Assembly (NCBI RefSeq): GCF_002688585.1
Contig: NZ_CP024034.1
Location: 859,501 to 923,500 of the forward strand
Length of the DNA: 64,000 bases
DNA from: Candidatus Fonsibacter ubiquis
GTDB lineage: Bacteria; Pseudomonadota; Alphaproteobacteria; Pelagibacterales; Pelagibacteraceae
Direction of reading: 5' to 3'
This document shows positions 25,765 through 34,295 of this stretch, one piece after another (position 1 is the stretch's first letter; each line of letters opens with the position of its first letter). A model generated the notes under the pieces. The model ran no database searches, had not been told where the DNA came from, and was given only the letters and a program-made list of their open reading frames with translations. Made by a program: the position numbers and the translations under genes.

Positions 25765-28700
25765 ATGATTGAAATAAAAGTTCCTGACATTGGTGATTTT
25801 AAAAATGTTGAAATTATTGAAGTCTTAGTAAAAGAAGGTGATCAGATTAAAAAGAATGATCCTATTCTAACACTAGAAAGCGATAAATCTAGTGTAGAGG
25901 TACCATCTCCGTTTGATGGAAAAATTGCTAGTTTAAAAGTAAAAGTTGGGGATAAAGTTTCACAAGGATCATTAATTGCAACACTTAGTAATGGCGTATC
26001 CTCAAATATACCTCAAGAAAAATCTATATTACCAGAGACAGAAAAAATCATTCAAGAAGCTGAAAAAGCTTTAAAAAAAATAGATCCTGAAAAAAAAATT
26101 ATTAAAGAGGAACTAAGGCAAAATTTTAAGACAAAAGTTGAGTTCAAAAAATTTACTAATTATTCCAATGAACAAGATAATATCGGCGATGTAGATCCTC
26201 AGGAAACTATTGAATGGATTGACTCATTAAATGGTGTTGTTGAAAGAGACGGACCAAAAAGAGCTAATTATCTTTTAGGTAAATTAATTAACCAAGCTTA
26301 TATTTCCGGTTCAAATTTACCCTATAATCAAAAAACACCTTATATAAATACAATCCCCAGAGAAATGGAAGTAAAGTCTCCTGGAGATCAGGTTATAGAA
26401 AATAAAATTAGATCTCTAATTAGATGGAACGCTGCATGTATGGTTGTGCGCGCTAACAAAAAGCTTCCAGAACTTGGCGGACATATTGCAACCTTTGCCT
26501 CTGCAGCAACTTTGTATGATGTCGGGTTTAATCATTTTTGGAAAGCTCAAAATGAGAAAAACTTAGGAGACTTAATTTATTTTCAAGGTCACTGTTCTCC
26601 AGGAATTTATGCGAGATCTTTCCTCGAAGGGAGAATAACAACAAAACAATTAGAAAATTTTAGACAAGAAGTTGATGGTGGAGGATTATCTTCCTATCCT
26701 CACCCATGGTTAATGCCGAACTACTGGCAATTTCCAACTGTATCTATGGGTCTTGGCCCTATTATGTCAATTTATCAAGCTAGATTTATGAAATATTTGC
26801 AAAATAGATCTTTAATAGAAGATCAAAATAGAAAAGTCTGGGCTTTTTTAGGAGATGGAGAAATGGATGAGCCTGAGTCAACGGGAGCCATTAGTTTAGC
26901 TGCTAGAGAAAAATTAGATAACTTAATATTTGTAATAAATTGCAATCTTCAAAGACTAGATGGGCCTGTGAGAGGAAATGGAAAAATAATTCAAGAAATG
27001 GAAGGATTATTTAGGGGAGCCGGCTGGAATGTAATAAAAGTTATTTGGGGATCTTATTGGGATCCTCTTCTTGCAAAAGATAAAACAGGTCTTTTATTAA
27101 AAAGAATGGAAGAATGTGTTGATGGTGAATATCAAGCATTCAAAGCAAAAGGGGGAGCTTATGTTAGAAGCCATTTCTTTGGAAAATACCCTGAATTAAG
27201 AGAATTAGTTTCAAATATGACAGATGAGGATATTTGGAAACTTAACAGAGGAGGTCACGATCCTCATAAAGTATATGCGGCGTATCATGCAGCCCAAAAT
27301 CATAAAGGATCTCCAACAGTAATTATAGCTAAAACCATTAAAGGTTATGGAATGGGTAAAAGTGGCGAAAGTATAAACACGACACACCAACAAAAAAAAT
27401 TAGATGTCAATGATATGTACTATTTTAGGGATCGATTTAATATTCCAATTACAGATAAACAAGTTGAAAACTTGGAATTTTATAAACCTGATGAAAAATC
27501 AGAGGAAATTCAATACATTAAAGAAAGAAGAAAACAGCTTGGGGGTTTTATACCAACGAGAAGAACTAAAACAAAAGCTCTAAAAACTCCAGCAAATGAA
27601 TTTTTTGAATCTTCATATCTAGATTCTGGAGATAGAGAATTATCAACAACTATGGCGCTTGTAAGTATACTTACTAAAATTTTAAGAGACAAAGAGTATT
27701 CATCAAGATTAGTTCCTATAATTCCAGATGAAGCTAGAACTTTTGGAATGGAGGGATTTTTTCAAAAAATTGGAATTTATGCTCATGAAGGCCAAAAATA
27801 TGAGCCCGTGGACTCTGAACAATTAAGTTCATATCGTGAGGATAAGAGCGGGCAGGTATTAGAAGAAGGGATCACAGAAGCAGGCGCTATGTCTTCGTGG
27901 ATAGCCGCAGGAACATCTTACTCAAATCATAATATTGAAATGATTCCTATATATCTTTTTTATTCAATGTTTGGTTTTCAAAGAATTGGTGACTTTGCTT
28001 GGGCAGCAGGTGATGCCCAATGTAGAGGATTTTTAATTGGAGCTACGTCTGGAAGAACCACTCTAGCTGGTGAAGGATTACAACACCAAGATGGACACAG
28101 TTTAATTATGGCTTCTACTATTCCAAATTGTGTAAGTTATGATCCAACTTTTTCATATGAGTTAGCAGTTATATTTGAGGATGGATTAAAAAGAATGCAT
28201 GAGAAACAAGAAAATGTTTTTTATTACATAACAACTTTAAATGAAAATTATAAACATCCGGCTATGCCAAAGGGTGTGAAAAAAGAGGACATCTTAAAAG
28301 GTATGTATTTATTTAAAGAGATTAATAATAAAGGAAAAACTAAAGTTCAATTACTTGGATCTGGAGCAATATTAAACGAGGTAATAAGAGCAGCAGAAAT
28401 ATTAAGCTCTGATTTTGGAATTGACTCTGATATTTGGAGTGTAACTAGTTTTAATGAATTAAGAAAAGATGCAATAGAAATTGAAAGAAAAAATTTACTA
28501 AACCCAGATAAAAAACCAGAAAAAACTTATATAGAAAAATGTTTTGAAAAGAGAACGGGACCTTTTATAGCAGCAACAGACTATATTAGAACATTATCAG
28601 AGGGAATTAGAAACTACGTACCAGGAACTTATGTAACTTTGGGAACAGATGGATTTGGAAGAAGCGATACGAGAAAAAATTTAAGAAAATTTTTTGAGGT

Positions 28701-28833
28701 TAATAAAGAATTTATTGTTTATTCAACATTAAGCACTTTAGTAAAAGAACAAAAAATTGCATCAAAAGTAGCCACTGATGCGATGAAAAAATATAATATA
28801 GATCCTAAAAAACCTATCCCAACTAAACTATAG
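25765..28833 (+). CDS. aceE: Pyruvate dehydrogenase E1 (homodimeric type) with N-terminal lipoyl domain fusion
   Basis: AceE decarboxylates pyruvate with thiamine diphosphate and reductively acetylates lipoyl groups of E2. The 1022-residue protein starts with a complete lipoyl domain (1-77; LTLESDKSSVEVPSP with candidate lipoyl-Lys41), a charged linker (about 78-138), then an AceE body from about residue 140 (DVDPQETIEW), co-linear with the E. coli enzyme. Seen in it are INTIP, IRWNAACMVVRA, YFQGHCSPGIYARSFLEGR, the TPP motif GDGE (363-366) and YITTLNENY. Standard AceE is about 887 residues, so the extra ~135 are the fusion. ATG 25765 is preferred over TTG 25759. aceF follows after 6 bp; no lpd is adjacent. 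Confidence 0.95.
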   Translation: MIEIKVPDIGDFKNVEIIEVLVKEGDQIKKNDPILTLESDKSSVEVPSPFDGKIASLKVKVGDKVSQGSLIATLSNGVSSNIPQEKSILPETEKIIQEAEKALKKIDPEKKIIKEELRQNFKTKVEFKKFTNYSNEQDNIGDVDPQETIEWIDSLNGVVERDGPKRANYLLGKLINQAYISGSNLPYNQKTPYINTIPREMEVKSPGDQVIENKIRSLIRWNAACMVVRANKKLPELGGHIATFASAATLYDVGFNHFWKAQNEKNLGDLIYFQGHCSPGIYARSFLEGRITTKQLENFRQEVDGGGLSSYPHPWLMPNYWQFPTVSMGLGPIMSIYQARFMKYLQNRSLIEDQNRKVWAFLGDGEMDEPESTGAISLAAREKLDNLIFVINCNLQRLDGPVRGNGKIIQEMEGLFRGAGWNVIKVIWGSYWDPLLAKDKTGLLLKRMEECVDGEYQAFKAKGGAYVRSHFFGKYPELRELVSNMTDEDIWKLNRGGHDPHKVYAAYHAAQNHKGSPTVIIAKTIKGYGMGKSGESINTTHQQKKLDVNDMYYFRDRFNIPITDKQVENLEFYKPDEKSEEIQYIKERRKQLGGFIPTRRTKTKALKTPANEFFESSYLDSGDRELSTTMALVSILTKILRDKEYSSRLVPIIPDEARTFGMEGFFQKIGIYAHEGQKYEPVDSEQLSSYREDKSGQVLEEGITEAGAMSSWIAAGTSYSNHNIEMIPIYLFYSMFGFQRIGDFAWAAGDAQCRGFLIGATSGRTTLAGEGLQHQDGHSLIMASTIPNCVSYDPTFSYELAVIFEDGLKRMHEKQENVFYYITTLNENYKHPAMPKGVKKEDILKGMYLFKEINNKGKTKVQLLGSGAILNEVIRAAEILSSDFGIDSDIWSVTSFNELRKDAIEIERKNLLNPDKKPEKTYIEKCFEKRTGPFIAATDYIRTLSEGIRNYVPGTYVTLGTDGFGRSDTRKNLRKFFEVNKEFIVYSTLSTLVKEQKIASKVATDAMKKYNIDPKKPIPTKL

Positions 28834-28839
28834 TTCAAA

Positions 28840-30381
28840 ATGGCTAAAATTGTTGATTTAGTTGTTCCTAATATTGGTGATTTTAAAAATGTAGAAATTA
28901 TAGAAATTCTTATATCAGAAAACCAAAATATAAAAAAAAATGATGGAATAATTACTTTGGAAAGTGACAAATCAAGTGTTGAAGTTCCCTCTCAGTTTTC
29001 AGGTAAAATTAAAACGATCAAAGTTAAAATTGGAGATAAAATTTCTGAAGGAGATAAAATTGGAGAGATAGAAATAACTTCTGATGAGATGACTCATGAG
29101 CAGGAATCTGTCAGTAAAGAAATTAAAATACAAGAGGAAAATAAATCCTACAAAGACAATGATACCTCTTTTTTAAAAATTCCAAATCTTGGCTCTGGAA
29201 AAGACTTATTTGTTACTGAAATTCTTATTAAAAAAGATCAGCTTGTTAAAATTGATGACATTGTATTACTCATTGAAGATGAAGAAAACGCTTACGAAAT
29301 TCCATCACCAATATCAGGAATTGTAAAGAATATAACGCTTAAAGAAGGAGAAAAAATTAGAGTTGGTGACTCAATTGCAGAAATCGTAAATCAGAATTTA
29401 AAAACAGAAATAAAAAGTAAACCTATTATTGAAAATATTATTTCAAATAATAATCAATATCAAAACATAAAAAGCGCAAGTCCAAAAATTAGAAAATTTG
29501 CAAGAGAACTAGGTGTAGATATTCAGTTAGTTGAGGGAAGCGCAAGAAAAGGTAGAATTCTTGAGGAAGATATTAAAAAATTTATTAAAGGATCTTTAAG
29601 TAATAAAAATATTAAAGAAGAAGTAGTAAAAAAAATAGAAATAAAAGAAGAAAGACTTCCCTATGAGCACGGGGAATTTGGTGAAATTGATATACAAAAA
29701 ATACCAAGAATTAAAAGGCTTTCAGGACCACATTTAGTAAAGGCCTGGAATGAAATCCCACATGTTACCCAATTTGATGAAATTGATGTAACGGATATGG
29801 AGCACTTTAGAAAAAATTTAATTGATCTTAATACAAAAGAGAAAATTACTATTACTCCCCTTGCTTTTATTATGAAAGCACTAGTTAACGGGATGAAAAA
29901 ATATCCTAATTTTAATTGCTCACTTGAGCCATCTAGTGAGAATATTATTTATAAAAAATATTATCACATTGGAATTGCTGTTGACACTCCGCATGGTCTA
30001 ATGGTTCCAAAAATTAGAAACATTGATCAAAAAGATCTACTAACCTTAAGCAATGAACTTAGAAAAATTAGTAAATTAAGTAAGGAACTTAAAATCGATA
30101 AAAAAGAATTTTTTGGAGGATCAATGACGATATCAAGTCTTGGTGGAATTGGGGGGAGTTTTTTTACTCCGATTATAAACAGTCCAGAGGTTGCAATTAT
30201 AGGAATAGGAAAAACAGAAACAAAACAAATATTTATTGATGGAAAATTCATACCAAGAGCAATGATGCCAATATCACTATCTTACGATCATAGAATAATT
30301 GATGGCGCGGAAGCTGCTAGATTTTGTCAAGATCTGAAACATAGTCTTGGAAAAAACTTTGCTTTTAATTTATCATTTTAG
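28840..30381 (+). CDS. aceF: Pyruvate dehydrogenase E2, dihydrolipoamide acetyltransferase
   Basis: E2 transfers acetyl from its lipoyl arm to CoA and forms the complex core. The 513-residue protein has lipoyl domain 1 (about 3-78; LESDKSSVEVPS, Lys44), a second lipoyl-like domain (about 112-182), a peripheral-subunit-binding domain (about 212-250; SPKIRKFARELGVDI), and a catalytic domain with HVTQFDEIDVTDME and the active-site motif DHRIIDG (483-489, His484). In the second lipoyl domain the expected DKS reads EEN: Glu149 replaces the modified Lys, so it cannot be lipoylated. Domain 1 is almost the same as the lipoyl domain fused to AceE. The gene is in an operon with aceE. Confidence 0.95.
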   Translation: MAKIVDLVVPNIGDFKNVEIIEILISENQNIKKNDGIITLESDKSSVEVPSQFSGKIKTIKVKIGDKISEGDKIGEIEITSDEMTHEQESVSKEIKIQEENKSYKDNDTSFLKIPNLGSGKDLFVTEILIKKDQLVKIDDIVLLIEDEENAYEIPSPISGIVKNITLKEGEKIRVGDSIAEIVNQNLKTEIKSKPIIENIISNNNQYQNIKSASPKIRKFARELGVDIQLVEGSARKGRILEEDIKKFIKGSLSNKNIKEEVVKKIEIKEERLPYEHGEFGEIDIQKIPRIKRLSGPHLVKAWNEIPHVTQFDEIDVTDMEHFRKNLIDLNTKEKITITPLAFIMKALVNGMKKYPNFNCSLEPSSENIIYKKYYHIGIAVDTPHGLMVPKIRNIDQKDLLTLSNELRKISKLSKELKIDKKEFFGGSMTISSLGGIGGSFFTPIINSPEVAIIGIGKTETKQIFIDGKFIPRAMMPISLSYDHRIIDGAEAARFCQDLKHSLGKNFAFNLSF

Positions 30382-30383
30382 AA

Positions 30384-31487
30384 ATGATAAATGGCTATTG
30401 TTTAGAAAAATACTATCCTGTAAAAAAAATATTTGAAGATTATTTTTTAAAAGAAAGGGAAATAGGGGCTTCTTTTGCAATTTATAAAGAAGGCAAACCA
30501 TTAATAGATTTATATGGTGGTCTTAAAAATAAAAATAATAAGAGTTGGGAAGAAAATACTATTGTAAATATATTTTCAGCCACAAAAGGTATTTACGAAA
30601 TTATTGTTTCAATTCTAATTGATCAAAACATTTTAGATTTAGAAAAATCTGTTAGTTATTATTGGACTGCTTTTAAAGAAAGTAATAAAAGAGAAATTAA
30701 ACTAAAACATATTCTATCTCATCAATCAGGACTGTATAGATTTAAAAAAAAAATTACACAAAAAGATCTATTAGACTGGAATAAAATCATAACTATATTA
30801 GAAAATCAGGAGCCAGATCATCCATGTGGAGAAAAAACTTACTATCATGCAAAAACACACGGATTTTTAATTGGCGAAATTATAAAAAAAACAACAGGAA
30901 AAACCTTAGGAGAATTAATTTTTGAATTATTGTCTAAAAAACTAAAATTGGATTTTTTTATTGGAACTCCACAAAAAAAACTATCGAATATTGCCTTTCT
31001 CTACGAGGAAAAAACTGAAAAAAAATTATTATCTGAATTTAATGCATTTAATAATCCTGGGCACGAAATAAATTTTTATAATAAAGAAGATTGGCAGATG
31101 GCAGAAATTCCTTCAATGAATGGACATGGAAATGCTAGATCTATTGCTAAAATTTATGATATTTTTGTAAATGATCTAATATTAGAGAAAAATATTTTAT
31201 TATCAAAATCCTCAATTAAAAAATGTTTAACCGAAAGCATTAGTAGAATTGACGGAAGTTTAATGATGCCAATTAGATGGTCTAATGTGGGATTAATACT
31301 TCGTGGTGGGTGGTTATTTGGGAAGTATAAGGAGTCCTTTGGTCATAATGGTTGGGGCGGATCATTAGGGTTTGCTGATCCAAATTTAGGAATTGGTGTT
31401 GCTTACACTACAAATAAAATTAATCCCACTATGGGTTCTGATTTACGAATTATTAATTTACTTAAAGAATTTTATAAATTGCATTAA
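30384..31487 (+). CDS. Beta-lactamase-fold serine hydrolase (EstB/class C-like)
   Basis: A 367-residue serine hydrolase with the SxxK motif Ser65-Ala-Thr-Lys68 (FSATKGI), a Tyr motif in YYHAKTHGFLIGEI, and the third-box region SFGHNGWGGSLGFADP. These are the EstB-like esterase/beta-lactamase (PF00144) marks. There is no signal peptide, so it is probably a cytosolic esterase or amidase rather than an antibiotic-resistance enzyme. It starts 2 bp after the aceF stop and may be co-transcribed, but no metabolic link is evident. It overlaps the convergent GT2 gene by 4 bp. Confidence 0.82.
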   Translation: MINGYCLEKYYPVKKIFEDYFLKEREIGASFAIYKEGKPLIDLYGGLKNKNNKSWEENTIVNIFSATKGIYEIIVSILIDQNILDLEKSVSYYWTAFKESNKREIKLKHILSHQSGLYRFKKKITQKDLLDWNKIITILENQEPDHPCGEKTYYHAKTHGFLIGEIIKKTTGKTLGELIFELLSKKLKLDFFIGTPQKKLSNIAFLYEEKTEKKLLSEFNAFNNPGHEINFYNKEDWQMAEIPSMNGHGNARSIAKIYDIFVNDLILEKNILLSKSSIKKCLTESISRIDGSLMMPIRWSNVGLILRGGWLFGKYKESFGHNGWGGSLGFADPNLGIGVAYTTNKINPTMGSDLRIINLLKEFYKLH

Positions 31488-32338
31488 ATATTGTCTGGCC
31501 TAAGCCAAGAACGCTTCCTTAAAAAAGCATTAAATAAACCATTAAGTCTATAATAATGAATTAAAATTTTTTTTTTATTGAAAAATAATAACCCAATAAA
31601 TAATTTAAATAATGATGACAAGAATTTATTAAAAATGACTTTATATGCAATAAAAAATCCGAAATGTTTATAATTAAAATAAAACAAGGACCACATCCAA
31701 TGCCAATTTCTACACAGCTCAATATTTAAATTATTTTCTGTTGCCTGCTTAGCAAAATGTTGAACTTTTGATTTCTTGACAAGAAAAATTTTTCCACCAC
31801 TATTTTTTATTCTTTTACAAAGATCTATTTCTTCTAAGAAGAGAAAGAAATTCTCATCAAATATTTTTTCAAATATAACTTTTTTTAAATTTATTAACAT
31901 TGCAAAACCCTTGACATAATCTACTTCTATAATTTCGTCATGATAATTATTATTTTGCTCTGAAAAAAAACCGTAATTATCGAAAGTATTAGGTGCTAAA
32001 ACTGAAAAATTATCCTGTAGTATAAGCTGAGCATTATATAGCTCTTTTAAAGTATTTTCTTGTAAACGCACATCTGGATTTAATATGAAAACATATTTCG
32101 TATTTACTTTGGATATTCCTAGATTATTACCTTTTCCATAACCTAAATTTTCTTTAGCAATTACAACTTCAACATTTAAAAACTTATTTTCTAGATAATT
32201 TTTGAAATTGCTATTGTCTGAATTTTCAACAACAATAATCTTTATGCTAGAATTAATACTTTTAATACACTTTTCTATTACATGACCACTTTTAAAACAA
32301 ACTATAACAAAGGTTATATTTTTTTCAAAATTATTCAT
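31484..32338 (-). CDS. Glycosyltransferase family 2 (rhamnosyltransferase-like), paralog
   Basis: A 284-residue GT-A protein: FVIVCFKSGHVIEKCI, IIVVENSDNSNF, KENLGYGKGNNLGISKVNTKY, the DxD-like ILNPDVRL, and FFLFLEEIDLCKRIKNSGGK. The C-terminal half shares CRNWHWMWSLFYFNYKHFGF with its paralog at 24772-25629. Such enzymes add rhamnose or similar deoxysugars to O-antigen-like chains, which fits the rmlB-rmlA genes that begin 65 bp away on the other strand. The donor and acceptor are inferred only. Confidence 0.82.
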   Translation of the reverse strand: MNNFEKNITFVIVCFKSGHVIEKCIKSINSSIKIIVVENSDNSNFKNYLENKFLNVEVVIAKENLGYGKGNNLGISKVNTKYVFILNPDVRLQENTLKELYNAQLILQDNFSVLAPNTFDNYGFFSEQNNNYHDEIIEVDYVKGFAMLINLKKVIFEKIFDENFFLFLEEIDLCKRIKNSGGKIFLVKKSKVQHFAKQATENNLNIELCRNWHWMWSLFYFNYKHFGFFIAYKVIFNKFLSSLFKLFIGLLFFNKKKILIHYYRLNGLFNAFLRKRSWLRPDNI

Positions 32339-32403
32339 TAATTTAAGGTATAAAGTATTTTACAATAAATATATAAAATATTTATAAACGTTAAATTTAA
32401 AAA

Positions 32404-33411
32404 ATGAAAAAAGTTATTATAACTGGAGGATTAGGATTTATAGGCAGTAATCTTATTAATATTCTTAAAAATAAATATTTTATTATTAACATAGATAAAG
32501 TAACTTATGCTTCAAATTTTAATAATATTAATCCCTACATAAAAAACTATAGATTTTATAAAGCAGATATTAACGATAAAATTTTTATAAAAAATATTTT
32601 AAAAAAGTATAACCCATCTATAATTTTTAATCTTGCTGCCGAAACTCATGTTGATAGATCAATTGACGGACCTGAAAAGTTCATAAAAAGTAATATTCTC
32701 GGTGTTTTTAATCTTCTTGAGTCAATTAGAAATTACCAAAAAAAAATCAAATTAATACATATCTCAACTGATGAAGTATATGGAGATGTTAAAAAAAATT
32801 ATAAATCAAAAGAAGAGGATGCGTATAGACCTAGTTCACCTTATTCTGCCACCAAAGCAAGTGGTGATCTTTTGATAAAATCTTATATTCGGACGTATAA
32901 AATTCCAGCTATAATAACTAATTGTTGTAATAACTTTGGACCAAACCAATATCCAGAAAAACTTATACCAACAATAATTTATAATATATTAAATCAAAAA
33001 CCTATTCCTATTTATGGAAAAGGACAGAATATAAGAGAGTGGATTTATGTTGAAGATCATTGTGATGCTCTTATCAGAATTGCAGAAGATGGAATTATTG
33101 GAGAAAATTATAATATTGGTAGCGGAGTCCTATTAAATAATATTGATATTGCAAAAAAAATAATATTTGCCATTAAAAAAATAATCCATCACTCAAATAT
33201 TATAAGTAAAATAAAACTTGTTCGGGATAGACCGGGTCACGATCTACGATATTCTTTAAATTCCACTAAAATAAAAAATCAGTTAAAATGGGAGTGCAAA
33301 TCAAGTTTTAAAGAGAGAATTAACGAAACAATTGTGTGGTATATAAATAAATTTAAAACTAACCATTTTAAGAATGATGATTTCAAATACCGCACGGGAC
33401 TTAAAATATGA
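32404..33411 (+). CDS. rmlB: dTDP-glucose 4,6-dehydratase
   Basis: RmlB converts dTDP-glucose to dTDP-4-keto-6-deoxyglucose with bound NAD+. The 335-residue extended SDR has GGLGFIGSN (8-16), the catalytic Thr122-Asp123-Glu124 in HISTDEVYGD, Tyr147 and Lys151 in SPYSATKAS, and NNFGPNQYPEKLIP typical of the family. It overlaps rmlA (ATGA). No rmlC or rmlD is in the window, so the final sugar may not be rhamnose or those genes lie elsewhere. Confidence 0.94.
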   Translation: MKKVIITGGLGFIGSNLINILKNKYFIINIDKVTYASNFNNINPYIKNYRFYKADINDKIFIKNILKKYNPSIIFNLAAETHVDRSIDGPEKFIKSNILGVFNLLESIRNYQKKIKLIHISTDEVYGDVKKNYKSKEEDAYRPSSPYSATKASGDLLIKSYIRTYKIPAIITNCCNNFGPNQYPEKLIPTIIYNILNQKPIPIYGKGQNIREWIYVEDHCDALIRIAEDGIIGENYNIGSGVLLNNIDIAKKIIFAIKKIIHHSNIISKIKLVRDRPGHDLRYSLNSTKIKNQLKWECKSSFKERINETIVWYINKFKTNHFKNDDFKYRTGLKI

Positions 33412-34271
33412 TTAAAAAAGGAATAATATTAGCTGGCGGAAGCGGTTCAAGATTAAGTCCATTGACCAAGATAGTTAATAAGCAACTTCTACCTTTGTAT
33501 GATAAACCATTAATATTTTATCCACTATCAATTTTAATGCTTACTGAAATAAGAAATATATTAATTATTCATAATCCAAATGATGAAAGTAATTTCAGAA
33601 AAATATTAGGAGATGGATCAGGTTTTGGAATAAAAATTCAGTATAAAATACAGGATAAGCCAAACGGTTTACCAGAAGCTTTTATAGTAGGTGAAGAATT
33701 TATAAAAAAAGAAAGCGTAGCTTTAATACTTGGAGACAATTTTTTTTATGGACAGGGTTTTTCTAAAAGACTTAAAAATTTTGCAAAAAATAATTTTGGA
33801 TCAACAATTTTTACTTATTCTGTAAACAATCCAAAAGACTACGGTATTGTAGAAACTCATAGAAATAAAATATTAAATATCAAAGAAAAACCAAAAAAAA
33901 CATCATCTAAACAAGCAATAACTGGTCTATATTTTTTTGATAGCAATGTTGTAAATTTTTCAAAAAAATTAAAACCTTCAAAAAGAAATGAATTAGAAAT
34001 AGTTGATTTAATAAAAATCTATTTAAAAAATAAAAAACTTAAAGTAGAGGAAATTGGAAGAGGTAGCGCATGGATGGATACTGGCAGTATTGATGGACTT
34101 TTCGAAACATCGCAATTCATCTCGAGCATAGAAAAGAGGCAAGGTCAAAAAATTGCTTGCTTGGAAGAAATAGCTCTAAATAAGAAATGGATATCGAGAT
34201 CTTCAATTAAAAAACAAATTAATTTTTATGGGAATTGCGAATACTCAAGATATCTAAAAAAGTTAATTTAA
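33408..34271 (+). CDS. rmlA: Glucose-1-phosphate thymidylyltransferase
   Basis: RmlA makes dTDP-glucose from glucose-1-phosphate and dTTP. The 287-residue protein begins KGIILAGGSGSRLSPLTK (nucleotide-binding signature), then KQLLPLYDKPLIFYPLS, LILGDNFFYGQG (metal-binding Asp), GLYFFDSNVV and RGSAWMDTGSIDGL. Length fits. Translationally coupled to rmlB, it supplies its substrate. The convergent epimerase ends 24 bp away across an AT-only palindrome. Confidence 0.95.
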   Translation: MIKKGIILAGGSGSRLSPLTKIVNKQLLPLYDKPLIFYPLSILMLTEIRNILIIHNPNDESNFRKILGDGSGFGIKIQYKIQDKPNGLPEAFIVGEEFIKKESVALILGDNFFYGQGFSKRLKNFAKNNFGSTIFTYSVNNPKDYGIVETHRNKILNIKEKPKKTSSKQAITGLYFFDSNVVNFSKKLKPSKRNELEIVDLIKIYLKNKKLKVEEIGRGSAWMDTGSIDGLFETSQFISSIEKRQGQKIACLEEIALNKKWISRSSIKKQINFYGNCEYSRYLKKLI

Positions 34272-34295
34272 CATATTTTAACTTAAAAAATTTTT

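Noticed and set aside
30384-31487. Possible beta-lactam resistance gene
   Set aside because: SATK and the other motifs fit EstB-like esterases; there is no signal peptide and no resistance context.
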